DNA of 8,254 nucleotides from an uncultured Clostridiaceae bacterium (GTDB lineage: Bacteria > Bacillota > Clostridia > TANB77 > CAG-508): the NCBI GenBank assembly GCA_958402495.1, contig CATXTS010000090.1, positions 1 through 8,254 on the forward strand. The letters are read 5' to 3'. How positions within the stretch are numbered: the stretch's first letter is position 1; the number at the start of each line of letters is the position of its first letter. Positions 1 through 6,501 of this stretch are shown here, in pieces. The notes beneath the pieces were generated by a model, which made no database searches, had not been told where the DNA came from, and saw only the letters and a program-made list of their open reading frames with translations. A program made the translations under genes and the position numbers.

Positions 1-2877
1 CTTGTCTACCATTTTTACTTGGTGTACTTTTCCGCTATCATCAACAGAGAAATTAACATTTGATGAAATAACATATTCATTAGGTGCTAGAGTTTCTACT
101 AATGTATAATCTCCTTTTGCTAAACCTTCAATGTAATATGTTTTGTCTGTTGAAACCCATTCAGCGACTACTTTATTGTCTTTATCTACAATTTGTAATG
201 TTGCTCCTTCAAGTTCCTTTTCTCCTGTAATAGTTTGTTTAGAGATTTTTGTTTTTGTTGGTTGGTTTTTAATAGCTTTTGTTTCAGTATAAACCTTTGT
301 TTTAGTATCTTTTTGTGTAAATGTAACATCATATACTTTATCATTCAATACTAAATTATCTAATGTTTTAGTTTCTTGTAGTTCGTATTTGCCGATTGGT
401 AGATTTTCAACTTTTAAAGTTCCATCTTTATTTAAGTTGTATTTACCAACAACAGCACCTTTTTTATAAATAATAGAACCGTCAGCCATATCAATTACAT
501 CTTCTTTAGCAGTTAAAGTAAATTCGATACCGCTTAAATCACTTGTATCTACTAATGATAAATCAGCTTTATCATCTAATGCTACAGTTTTATTGATTTT
601 TAATGTTCCTGTTGGTTGTTCATTTCTAACAACTACAGTAACAAGGTTATCTCCATCATCATCTTTTGTAAGGTCAACTTCATTTAGAACGTTAAACTCT
701 ACAGGATTTTCAGCATCAAGGTAGCCTTTTGGTGTTCCAACTTCTTCTACTTGATATTTTCCAGAGATTAATTTTAAAGGTGTAACAACTTCTCCTTGTA
801 AATCGTTGTCACTACTATAATAATTTTTGTCTAATACTACTCTATTTTTTGAATTTGTAGTAAATACATCATAAGTTGTACTTCCTACTTTTTGAGTAAC
901 ATATTTTCCTGTTTCTCTATTTTTGATTTTAAAAGATGTTCCATTTAAAGAAACTGTTTTTCCTGTTTTTGCATCTTTCTTAATCATTTTGATATATGCA
1001 GATACCATATCATTATTGATAGCAATTTTTTTAGCTTTATTGCTATCTTTAGTAATTGAGAAAACTAAATCTGGTGCTTTGATGTACCCTTCTGGTGTTT
1101 TTGTTTCCCTCAAAATATATACACCGTATGGAAGTGGTTTAGTAGTTGCATATCCACTTGCTCCATCATCATCATTTTTAGTTGTTACAACATCATAAGT
1201 ACTTGCGTTATCCCAACCTACTTTGTTTACTTCACTTTGTAATTTAACAGTAAATTCAGCACCGTTTAACCCTACAACTTTACCACTTGCGTGATTGTCT
1301 TGACCGATACCTTCTTTAAATACTTCTACAGGTTGTTGTTTAACTGTATTTGCTTGTGTTTCATTAACTACTGCCTCATTGCTTGTACCAGCAACATTTG
1401 ATACAGGAGATGCAGAAACTGTAGCTTTATTTAATAATGTTCCTGTTGATGCCTCAACTTCTGTAATAGTATAGTTACCTAGCCATAGATTAGTCCATGT
1501 AATATTACCATCTGCATCTGCTTTTTTTACAGAAATATCTTTACCAGATAATCTATCTACAGCATTATCTCCTTTGTGTAATACAACATCTCCATTAGCA
1601 TTTTTAATATCACTTGCAACAGTTAATTTATATGTTGCATCAACAGTTGCATCTCCAAATAGTCCTGTAGATGTTTTTGCTAATGTCTTTTTAAAATTAA
1701 CAGTACCAATTTTTTCTTCATTTACAACTGTTTTTGTAGTTGTTTGATTACTTTTAATTTCAACATTAAATACTTCGCCTGTTAATTCTTTATAAGCACC
1801 ATCTGTATTGTTTACATTAGGTCTTTTTGTTTCTACCAATGTATATTCTCCATGAGGAATTTTTTCTACTAAAATTTTCCCATTTTGAACTGTTACATCT
1901 TTTTCATATCCGTTTGTTTTGCCTTTTAATTTGAAAACAGAACCATCAACTAATTGGTCTTTGTCATTTGTTTTTGTCAATTCAAGTTTACCATATAAGT
2001 TGATTTTCATACTTAAATTCACAACAGGGTCATCTGGATAGTAGTTTGAATAGAGATTTTGTTGATGTGAACCGAAATGATAATGTCTAAAATCAGTTCC
2101 ACCTTCATGTCTGTACAATCCAATTTGTTTACATTTGTTAAAGTTTAAATTAAAATTTTCAGTATTACAATTTTCTGAAACTGTAATCTTTAAATCATTG
2201 CTACCCTTTGTATGTTCAAATCTAATACCATCAAGTGTAGCATCACATGAATTATAACCAGATAGAACACCATTTGTATCTGTTAATGTAACGCTTTCTC
2301 CTGCGTTCATTTCAACACTACCTTTATCAAAACTAGGCAATTTTGACCTTTGAGCAATTTGATTGTTGATGTCAGCCTTAAAGCTTTCATATCTGGCTTG
2401 AACTGAACTGTCAGTAAATGTTGAACCTGTTCCTTGACTTTCCCAAATCATCATTTGTGTAAAAGCATAGTCATATTTTAGAGTACCAATATTTCCACTC
2501 TCTAATAATACATCACCATGTTTAGAGTACCACCCTAAATATGCAATTCGTGTTGCCTGTTGCAATTCAACCGACATATTTGACGAATAACTTGCACCTA
2601 CATATGTTCCTGTTGCAAGTTCTTTCCCATGTTCAATACAGAACACCGTTTTTGCATCAGCCCAATTACCAATGTGTACTTTTCTGGATAGAATACCATA
2701 CTTGCTTGAACCACCGACATAATGTAGTCCTGTGTCATTCTGTGCTACATACAATGTTCCTGAATAGTCATTAGCATTAACTGTTGCCATGTTTGTAAAC
2801 AGCATCATTAATGATAACAGACATACAGAAAACTTTTTAAAGGACTTTAATACTTTTTCTTTTACTTTTTTTCTCAT
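1..2877 (-). CDS. Thioester-domain, CnaB-repeat surface adhesin/pilin-like protein (partial, C-terminus off the left edge)
   Basis: Open in one frame for 959 codons from ATG at 2877 to the window edge, with no stop. Residues 1-35 form a signal peptide (basic start, hydrophobic core, likely cut after VNA). Residues about 36-290 match a Gram-positive thioester domain: Cys80 in FCIEHGK and Gln141 in FTQMMIW are the expected pair for an internal Cys-Gln thioester, which in Cpa/SfbI-type adhesins binds host surfaces covalently. About six CnaB/SpaA-like domains follow, starting near residues 293, 390, 514, 624, 755 and 872. They carry repeated ETK-P-GY-like Glu motifs and closing VVNEE, VVNE or VRNEQ strands typical of Lys-Asn isopeptide domains. 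The role is inferred: an extracellular adhesin or pilus tip attached by a sortase, with the sorting signal expected beyond base 1. The Shine-Dalgarno AAGGGAG is 12 bases from the ATG, slightly long, but no other in-frame start fits. It has its own promoter and sits behind a terminator, so it is probably monocistronic. Confidence 0.9.
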   Translation of the reverse strand, partial: MRKKVKEKVLKSFKKFSVCLLSLMMLFTNMATVNANDYSGTLYVAQNDTGLHYVGGSSKYGILSRKVHIGNWADAKTVFCIEHGKELATGTYVGASYSSNMSVELQQATRIAYLGWYSKHGDVLLESGNIGTLKYDYAFTQMMIWESQGTGSTFTDSSVQARYESFKADINNQIAQRSKLPSFDKGSVEMNAGESVTLTDTNGVLSGYNSCDATLDGIRFEHTKGSNDLKITVSENCNTENFNLNFNKCKQIGLYRHEGGTDFRHYHFGSHQQNLYSNYYPDDPVVNLSMKINLYGKLELTKTNDKDQLVDGSVFKLKGKTNGYEKDVTVQNGKILVEKIPHGEYTLVETKRPNVNNTDGAYKELTGEVFNVEIKSNQTTTKTVVNEEKIGTVNFKKTLAKTSTGLFGDATVDATYKLTVASDIKNANGDVVLHKGDNAVDRLSGKDISVKKADADGNITWTNLWLGNYTITEVEASTGTLLNKATVSASPVSNVAGTSNEAVVNETQANTVKQQPVEVFKEGIGQDNHASGKVVGLNGAEFTVKLQSEVNKVGWDNASTYDVVTTKNDDDGASGYATTKPLPYGVYILRETKTPEGYIKAPDLVFSITKDSNKAKKIAINNDMVSAYIKMIKKDAKTGKTVSLNGTSFKIKNRETGKYVTQKVGSTTYDVFTTNSKNRVVLDKNYYSSDNDLQGEVVTPLKLISGKYQVEEVGTPKGYLDAENPVEFNVLNEVDLTKDDDGDNLVTVVVRNEQPTGTLKINKTVALDDKADLSLVDTSDLSGIEFTLTAKEDVIDMADGSIIYKKGAVVGKYNLNKDGTLKVENLPIGKYELQETKTLDNLVLNDKVYDVTFTQKDTKTKVYTETKAIKNQPTKTKISKQTITGEKELEGATLQIVDKDNKVVAEWVSTDKTYYIEGLAKGDYTLVETLAPNEYVISSNVNFSVDDSGKVHQVKMVDK

Positions 2878-2909
2878 AAATAATTTATTCTCCCTTCTTA
2901 CACTAAATA

Positions 2910-2937
2910 ATTATACAAATTTTCACATAAGTTTCAA
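2910..2937 (-). promoter_or_regulatory. Sigma-A-type promoter of the thioester/CnaB protein gene
   Basis: On the minus strand, TTGAAA (2937-2932) and a perfect TATAAT (2915-2910) are separated by 16 bases. The predicted start near 2903 leaves a leader of about 25 bases carrying the Shine-Dalgarno sequence. The site is seen directly; its activity is inferred. Confidence 0.7.
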
Positions 2938-2971
2938 TTTCTATTTTTTATATCATCTCCTTTAGGAAATG

Positions 2972-3018
2972 AAAAAAGACACAACTTTTAGACCTCATGT
3001 CTTTGTCATGTCTTTTTT
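2972..3018 (-). terminator. Intrinsic terminator after the Ig-like surface protein gene (possibly bidirectional)
   Basis: The outer arms AAAAAAGACA (2972-2981) and TGTCTTTTTT (3009-3018) are perfectly complementary. An inner AGAC/GTCT hairpin lies in the loop. On the minus strand the stem ends in a U-run, about 55 bases after the stop at 3073. It separates the two surface-protein genes, so each probably has its own transcript. The A-run on the other arm means it could work in both directions, but no plus-strand gene is present to need it. Confidence 0.7.
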
Positions 3019-3072
3019 ATATTTCTTCATTTTATAGTTTAGCACTGTCAAGAGTTTCATGCAACTACTATT

Positions 3073-4230
3073 TTAATAAATCCAATCCCAAGTAATTTTG
3101 CCACAAGTACAGCCACGGACATTAGTATAACCACTTGGACAATTTTTACAATATGTTTGATAATCAATTTCTCCGCTATCAAGTTTATTACTCCAATAAG
3201 TTCCTATTTCATTAAACGCTTTATCAACTTCACTATAAGAACTTACCCATTTACCACTATTTCCTACTGCTGTATGAGTATGTGATGTGGAAGTACTTCC
3301 ACCTGTTGATGATGAACTATTATTAGATGAACCACTACCTGTATTACTTGAACCACTTGATGGTTTAGAAGAACTACTTCCATTATTACTGTTAGAACTA
3401 TTAGATGAACTACTACTTGAATTATTCTTATTACTTGAAGAAGTATTTCCAGATGTGGAAGTACTTCCACCTGTTGTAGTGCTTGAACTTATTGTATTTT
3501 TATTTGTGTTATTACTGTTTGAAACTACTTTTTTATCTGTAGCCTCTGCTTGTTTCTTTACAGAGTTCTTAACAGTTTTTGTTCCATCTTCATTTGTTAC
3601 AACTTCTTGAACAACAACTTCATCATCATTAATAGTTGGTTTTTCAATTACTGTAGCTTTCACTTTAGCATCTGTTTTATTTTCATATTTATCTTGGATT
3701 GAAACATTTACCTCATATTCCCCTACAGTATTTGCATCAACTTTTGAATAATCAATTTCATAATCTTTTAACTCTGACAAATCAGTAGCATTTAATAAAG
3801 ATTTAAAATCAAATGTTGATAAGTCTGTTCCTTGTAAAATTTCAATGCTTTCTGGAACTGTTAATTCTGGTTTTGTTGTATCTTTTACTTCTACTTTTTG
3901 TGTTACTTCTTGTTTTTTATATGTCACTTTGACTTCATATTTTCCTACACTTGGATATTCTTTGCCATCTTCATTTTTAATAGTGCTTTCTAATTTTAAA
4001 TCTTTACTATTAAAATCATCATAACTCTTTACAATATCTTTCAAGTTTGGATTATATGTTTTTCCATATTCAATTTCTACTGTTTCTTTATTTAACTGTA
4101 ATGTCTTATCTTTATTTATATAATGGACACCTACAAAAATTATTAGAATTATAGCTAAAATACCTAACAAAATGCCTTTGCCTTTTTTAGTTTTAATTAG
4201 TCCATTCCATTTTTCTTTTAAATCTTTCAT
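3073..4230 (-). CDS. Membrane-anchored Ig-like surface protein with Ser/Asn-rich stalk and C-terminal four-Cys module
   Basis: 385 aa. A basic start (residues 1-18) and one hydrophobic helix (19-37) form an uncleaved signal anchor, so the rest should be extracellular. Residues about 45-117 and 118-197 look like two bacterial Ig-like domains (GKYEVKVTYK, DTTKPELTV, GEYEVNVSIQD), in the style of DUF5011 repeats. Residues about 235-316 are an extreme Ser/Asn/Gly/Thr stalk bounded by two GGSTSTS copies (254-260 and 310-316), each encoded by the 16-bp palindrome. The C-terminal 70 residues start at HTHT, contain aromatic residues, and carry Cys361, 364, 374 and 376 (CxxC-x9-CxC), suggesting a metal site or disulfides. 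No LPXTG-like tail is present. AAGGAG lies 8 bases before the ATG. Function is unknown; a displayed binding or stalk protein is my inference. The leader carries another palindrome copy. Confidence 0.9.
   Translation of the reverse strand: MKDLKEKWNGLIKTKKGKGILLGILAIILIIFVGVHYINKDKTLQLNKETVEIEYGKTYNPNLKDIVKSYDDFNSKDLKLESTIKNEDGKEYPSVGKYEVKVTYKKQEVTQKVEVKDTTKPELTVPESIEILQGTDLSTFDFKSLLNATDLSELKDYEIDYSKVDANTVGEYEVNVSIQDKYENKTDAKVKATVIEKPTINDDEVVVQEVVTNEDGTKTVKNSVKKQAEATDKKVVSNSNNTNKNTISSSTTTGGSTSTSGNTSSSNKNNSSSSSSNSSNSNNGSSSSKPSSGSSNTGSGSSNNSSSSTGGSTSTSHTHTAVGNSGKWVSSYSEVDKAFNEIGTYWSNKLDSGEIDYQTYCKNCPSGYTNVRGCTCGKITWDWIY
3287..3302. repeat. 16-bp palindrome GTGGAAGTACTTCCAC, copy 1 (in coding sequence)
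   Basis: Perfect self-complementary 16-mer. It lies within a 25-bp direct repeat (3284-3308, identical to 3452-3476). On the coding strand it encodes part of GGSTSTS at the C-terminal edge of the Ser-rich stalk of the Ig-like protein. Confidence 0.95.
3455..3470. repeat. 16-bp palindrome GTGGAAGTACTTCCAC, copy 2 (in coding sequence)
   Basis: Identical to copy 1 and in the same reading frame, 168 bp (56 codons) away. It encodes GGSTSTS at the N-terminal edge of the Ser-rich stalk. The shared 25-bp direct repeat (3452-3476) extends beyond the palindrome on both sides. Confidence 0.95.
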
Positions 4231-4258
4231 TGCTACCGCTCCTTTGTTTTATTACTAG

Positions 4259-4274
4259 GTGGAAGTACTTCCAC
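4259..4274. repeat. 16-bp palindrome GTGGAAGTACTTCCAC, copy 3 (intergenic / 5' leader)
   Basis: Identical palindrome outside any coding region, 29-44 bases upstream of the ATG of the Ig-like protein gene. It sits between the extended -10 promoter and the Shine-Dalgarno sequence. As RNA it can fold into a GUGGAA/UUCCAC hairpin with a GUAC loop ahead of the ribosome binding site. Confidence 0.95.
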
Positions 4275-4298
4275 ATTTTAATTTTGATATTTCTTTTT

Positions 4299-4307
4299 AT
4301 TATATCA
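4299..4307 (-). promoter_or_regulatory. Extended -10 promoter of the Ig-like protein gene
   Basis: The minus strand reads TGATATAAT (4307-4299), a TGn-TATAAT extended -10. A weak -35 candidate, ATTGAA, lies 16 bases upstream inside the end of the preceding gene. The predicted start near 4292 gives a leader of about 60 bases containing palindrome copy 3. This suggests the surface-protein gene can be transcribed separately from the six-gene run. Confidence 0.55.
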
Positions 4308-4314
4308 TAATATG

Positions 4315-4719
4315 TCAATATTCAATGTATTTTTTACAATCTCTTAATGGAATTTCTACACTATTTATTGATTTAATATAATAAATTTTATAATCATCTA
4401 TATAAAATTCAGCCTCAAATTCTTTTCCTGTTTCTATATTTTCAAACAACTCTATAGGAACAGAACATAAAAAGCATTCTTCCTTGAATTTAAAATAAAT
4501 ATATCCTTTTTCAATAACAAAATCACTAACATATATATTAATATCATCTAAATCTACAATTTTATTACTACACACTAATGTTGCTTTTAATATCGGTTTT
4601 TGTTTTAAACGTTTTTGTTCTTGTTTTGATTTATATTGAGTATTAAAATAAGTATAAAAAAATATAAACCATAATATTAGAAATAATATAACAATTGTCT
4701 TATTTATTACATTATCCAT
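4315..4719 (-). CDS. Small single-pass membrane protein of unknown function
   Basis: I do not recognise this protein. One strong hydrophobic helix (about residues 7-26: VILFLILWFIFFYTYF) follows a short N-terminus. After it comes a Lys/Gln-rich linker (YKSKQEQKRLKQKP) and a soluble domain of about 90 residues with alternating hydrophobic and polar residues suggestive of beta strands. Cysteines occur at VCSN, ECFLCS and RDCKK. Two starts are possible. ATG at 4725 overlaps the upstream stop by one base (TAATG) but has GAGG only 2 bases away. ATG at 4719 (134 aa) has GAGG at 8 bases, so I chose it; the longer form is 136 aa. It is the last gene of the tight sortase-led run, and the overlap suggests translational coupling. 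With the helix near the N-terminus, the domain is probably extracellular by the positive-inside rule, but this is uncertain. Confidence 0.8.
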   Translation of the reverse strand: MDNVINKTIVILFLILWFIFFYTYFNTQYKSKQEQKRLKQKPILKATLVCSNKIVDLDDINIYVSDFVIEKGYIYFKFKEECFLCSVPIELFENIETGKEFEAEFYIDDYKIYYIKSINSVEIPLRDCKKYIEY

Positions 4720-4724
4720 TTTCA

Positions 4725-5204
4725 TTACCTCATTTCAACATTTTCTATTCTAATACCTTTTCTGGTATCAAATAAAAATCTATTTTTTGTTTCACTATTT
4801 TTTACATCATAGCATTGTACAGGCAGTGCATCTATCACTAATCCTGTTTTATCATATATCTGTTCCACAGGTTTATAAATACATCTACTTTTGAAATTGT
4901 TTATATTTGCATACTTATTATTACAGCCTAATACATATCTCAACATTTCCATTGAAATTAAAATATGTTGTTCTTTTTTTGAATATAAGAGTGAATATAA
5001 TATAAGAGCATATATATTGTCTAGTTTTAGCAAATTTTCATCATCTGTACAAAAAGCTAAATCTTTTATTTCATTACATTCATTTTCATTAAGATAATCA
5101 ACTATCTTAAATTGTTTATTTCTAATGTCTTTGTTATTTGAATACTTTCCCTTGCTGTTGCTTTCTACAAATTTTATAATATCTTCTTTTCTCTCAATTT
5201 CCAT
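4725..5204 (-). CDS. Hypothetical protein, 159 aa, probably cytoplasmic
   Basis: I do not recognise this protein. It has no signal peptide and no clear membrane helix; the most hydrophobic part (about residues 62-74, LDNIYALILYSLLYS) looks like a buried amphipathic helix. The N-terminal 40 residues are highly charged. The middle (about 75-100, HILISMEMLRYVLGCNNKYANI) and C-terminus (KNRFLFDTRKGIRIENVEMR) look like a folded alpha/beta protein. ATG at 5204 lies inside the end of the upstream membrane-protein gene (11-base overlap), with AAGGAAG 9 bases before it, a usual sign of coupled translation. The context between two membrane-protein genes in a sortase-led operon suggests an accessory or regulatory role for the surface module, but nothing in the sequence states it. 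Confidence 0.8.
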   Translation of the reverse strand: MEIERKEDIIKFVESNSKGKYSNNKDIRNKQFKIVDYLNENECNEIKDLAFCTDDENLLKLDNIYALILYSLLYSKKEQHILISMEMLRYVLGCNNKYANINNFKSRCIYKPVEQIYDKTGLVIDALPVQCYDVKNSETKNRFLFDTRKGIRIENVEMR

Positions 5205-5844
5205 CTTTCTTTACTTCCTTATTCTTTACAATATTATGATTTGTTCGATTTTCTTCATATATAACAATATAAATACCTTTCTTGTATGCTGATACAACAC
5301 GAATAACATCATAAATAAATAATATCATTGAAGAAACTGTTTCAACTAATATTGTTATCATAACTATTCTGTTCAATAAGTCTAGGCTCATTAATTTACC
5401 TTTTAAAAATATATTCAAATATATTAGTAATACACTTAATGTAAAAATATAAAACATTTCTCTCACTGTTCTTGTTTCAGTAAAGATATTCTTTACTAGA
5501 TGAAACATTTCTATAAATAAAAGAGCCATAATAACAACAGGTATTATATCAACAGCATGAGGCTTAAAGACTTCATTAAATATCTTATCATTATTTGCAC
5601 TTAAATAAGCCAAGCCATACCATGTTAAAGAACAAACATAAATACTTATGGCTATTTTAAAATTTTTACATAGGTCTTTTGAAAGATTTATTAAATTAGG
5701 TGCAATAAATCTATACATTGATACTTCTTTATCCAAGGTACTAAAGTTTGAATTTGCATCTTCTTTTACAGGCTGTTCTATCGACCACATTTTCATTTGT
5801 GGTATTCCGTATTTATTTGATATAGTCCATTTTTTAAATTTCAT
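5194..5844 (-). CDS. Polytopic membrane protein (about 4 helices) of unknown function
   Basis: 216 aa. A hydrophilic N-terminal stretch of about 60 residues precedes four predicted membrane helices at about 62-82, 98-117, 129-147 and 157-180. A basic tail of about 30 residues (YKKGIYIVIYEENR, KNKEVKKDGN) follows. With four helices and basic segments at both ends, both termini are probably cytoplasmic. I see no transporter, protease or kinase motif. ATG at 5844 follows the upstream stop by 3 bases, and the Shine-Dalgarno AAGG lies 10 bases upstream within the last codons of that gene. Its end overlaps the next gene by 11 bases. It could be a membrane partner for assembly or sensing alongside the sortase, but this is only contextual. 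The family is unidentified. Confidence 0.85.
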   Translation of the reverse strand: MKFKKWTISNKYGIPQMKMWSIEQPVKEDANSNFSTLDKEVSMYRFIAPNLINLSKDLCKNFKIAISIYVCSLTWYGLAYLSANNDKIFNEVFKPHAVDIIPVVIMALLFIEMFHLVKNIFTETRTVREMFYIFTLSVLLIYLNIFLKGKLMSLDLLNRIVMITILVETVSSMILFIYDVIRVVSAYKKGIYIVIYEENRTNHNIVKNKEVKKDGN

Positions 5845-5847
5845 ATT

Positions 5848-6093
5848 TTAATAACCTTGTATTTCTTTACTTGTTGGCATTTGCATTGCTTTACTCTTGT
5901 CTAAATGTTCACACAAAGTATTGTTTATTAACTCTAGTACATTTTCAGCCTCTTGTTGATTAAGATATGTACCCATTGTATATATTCCATGTTGTGTGTG
6001 TTCTCTAATATCCCATGTTCTTCCGTTGTCATGAATTACTAGACATTTGCAGTCTATAAGCTGTTGCTTATTTAAACTTCTTATCCATACCAT
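5848..6093 (-). CDS. Small conserved MxWIRS-type protein, 81 aa
   Basis: The N-terminus MVWIRSLNKQQLIDCKCL and later GTYLNQQEAENVLELINN resemble a family of short Firmicutes proteins that, as I remember them, begin MWIRSQDK and end in a helix like EYxTxERALEVLDEI. No function is known to me for that family, so this match is from memory and moderate. No membrane helix or signal peptide is visible, so it is probably cytoplasmic. ATG at 6093 lies within the end of the regulator gene (26-base overlap), and AAAGGAG is 10 bases upstream. Such small proteins often accompany regulatory or mobile-element genes; here it follows a sigma-like regulator directly, so co-regulation is likely. Confidence 0.8.
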   Translation of the reverse strand: MVWIRSLNKQQLIDCKCLVIHDNGRTWDIREHTQHGIYTMGTYLNQQEAENVLELINNTLCEHLDKSKAMQMPTSKEIQGY

Positions 6094-6496
6094 TTCTTTT
6101 ACTCTCCTTTTCTTCCTTTAGATACATCTTTCCTATTTCTTCTACAGCTTTTTTTCTTAATCTGTAGCAAGTACTTTTAGATATGTTCATACATTGAATA
6201 ATATCTATCATTTGATAATCTTCAATATACCGTAATTTTAATACTCTCCCCTCACGAGGATATATTTTACATATCTTTTTTACAGTACGTTCAAATTTTT
6301 CTATAACAATATCATCATAAAATGTCTTTATGTAATTTTTTTCTGTACTGTTATTAGAAGTACTACTATAATTGTTGCCATACGATATAGCAGATATATA
6401 TGTATCTTCATATAGTCTTTTTTCGGTAATTTTCTTTTTATAAATCATACAGATTTTCAATCCATATTGATATGCTTTTCTGTTACTGTTTTTCAT
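6068..6496 (-). CDS. Sigma-70 region-4-like / ArpU-like transcriptional regulator
   Basis: 142 aa and basic. Residues about 80-123 (PREGRVLKLRYIEDYQMIDI... then MNISKSTCYRLRKKAVEEI) have the layout of a sigma region 4 helix-turn-helix: a helix ending in LRY, a turn, a serine-rich start to the recognition helix (ISKSTCYRLRKKA), then a basic end. Phage and element regulators of the ArpU/RinA/DUF1492 kind share this shape. There is no recognisable region 2, so it is probably not a complete sigma factor. Residues 36-55 are a Ser/Asn-rich low-complexity stretch. ATG at 6496 follows the sortase stop by 5 bases. The best Shine-Dalgarno (AAGGAAG) is 13 bases away, slightly long. It could control this operon or the surface genes downstream; its targets are unknown. 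Confidence 0.75.
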   Translation of the reverse strand: MKNSNRKAYQYGLKICMIYKKKITEKRLYEDTYISAISYGNNYSSTSNNSTEKNYIKTFYDDIVIEKFERTVKKICKIYPREGRVLKLRYIEDYQMIDIIQCMNISKSTCYRLRKKAVEEIGKMYLKEEKESKRNGMDKKFK

Positions 6497-6501
6497 TATT
6501 G

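Noticed and set aside
923..1198. Plus-strand ORF of 91 codons, hydrophobic at the start
   Set aside because: It lies entirely opposite the continuous CnaB-repeat frame and has no promoter or Shine-Dalgarno of its own.
2541..2774. Plus-strand ORF of 77 codons
   Set aside because: It is antisense to the thioester domain, which has clear protein-level motifs on the other strand.
3031..3051. TTGACA followed by TATAAA on the minus strand after the Ig-like gene
   Set aside because: The spacing is only 9 bases, too short for a sigma-A promoter, and a terminator follows at once.
3264..3470. Minus-strand ORF of 68 codons inside the stalk region
   Set aside because: It is a frame-shifted reading of the same low-complexity repeat DNA, with no own ribosome binding site.
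3287..3610. Plus-strand ORF of 107 codons rich in Leu, Glu and Pro
   Set aside because: It is the antisense of the Ser/Asn-rich stalk of the Ig-like protein; its odd composition comes from reading Ser/Asn codons backwards, and it has no ribosome binding site.
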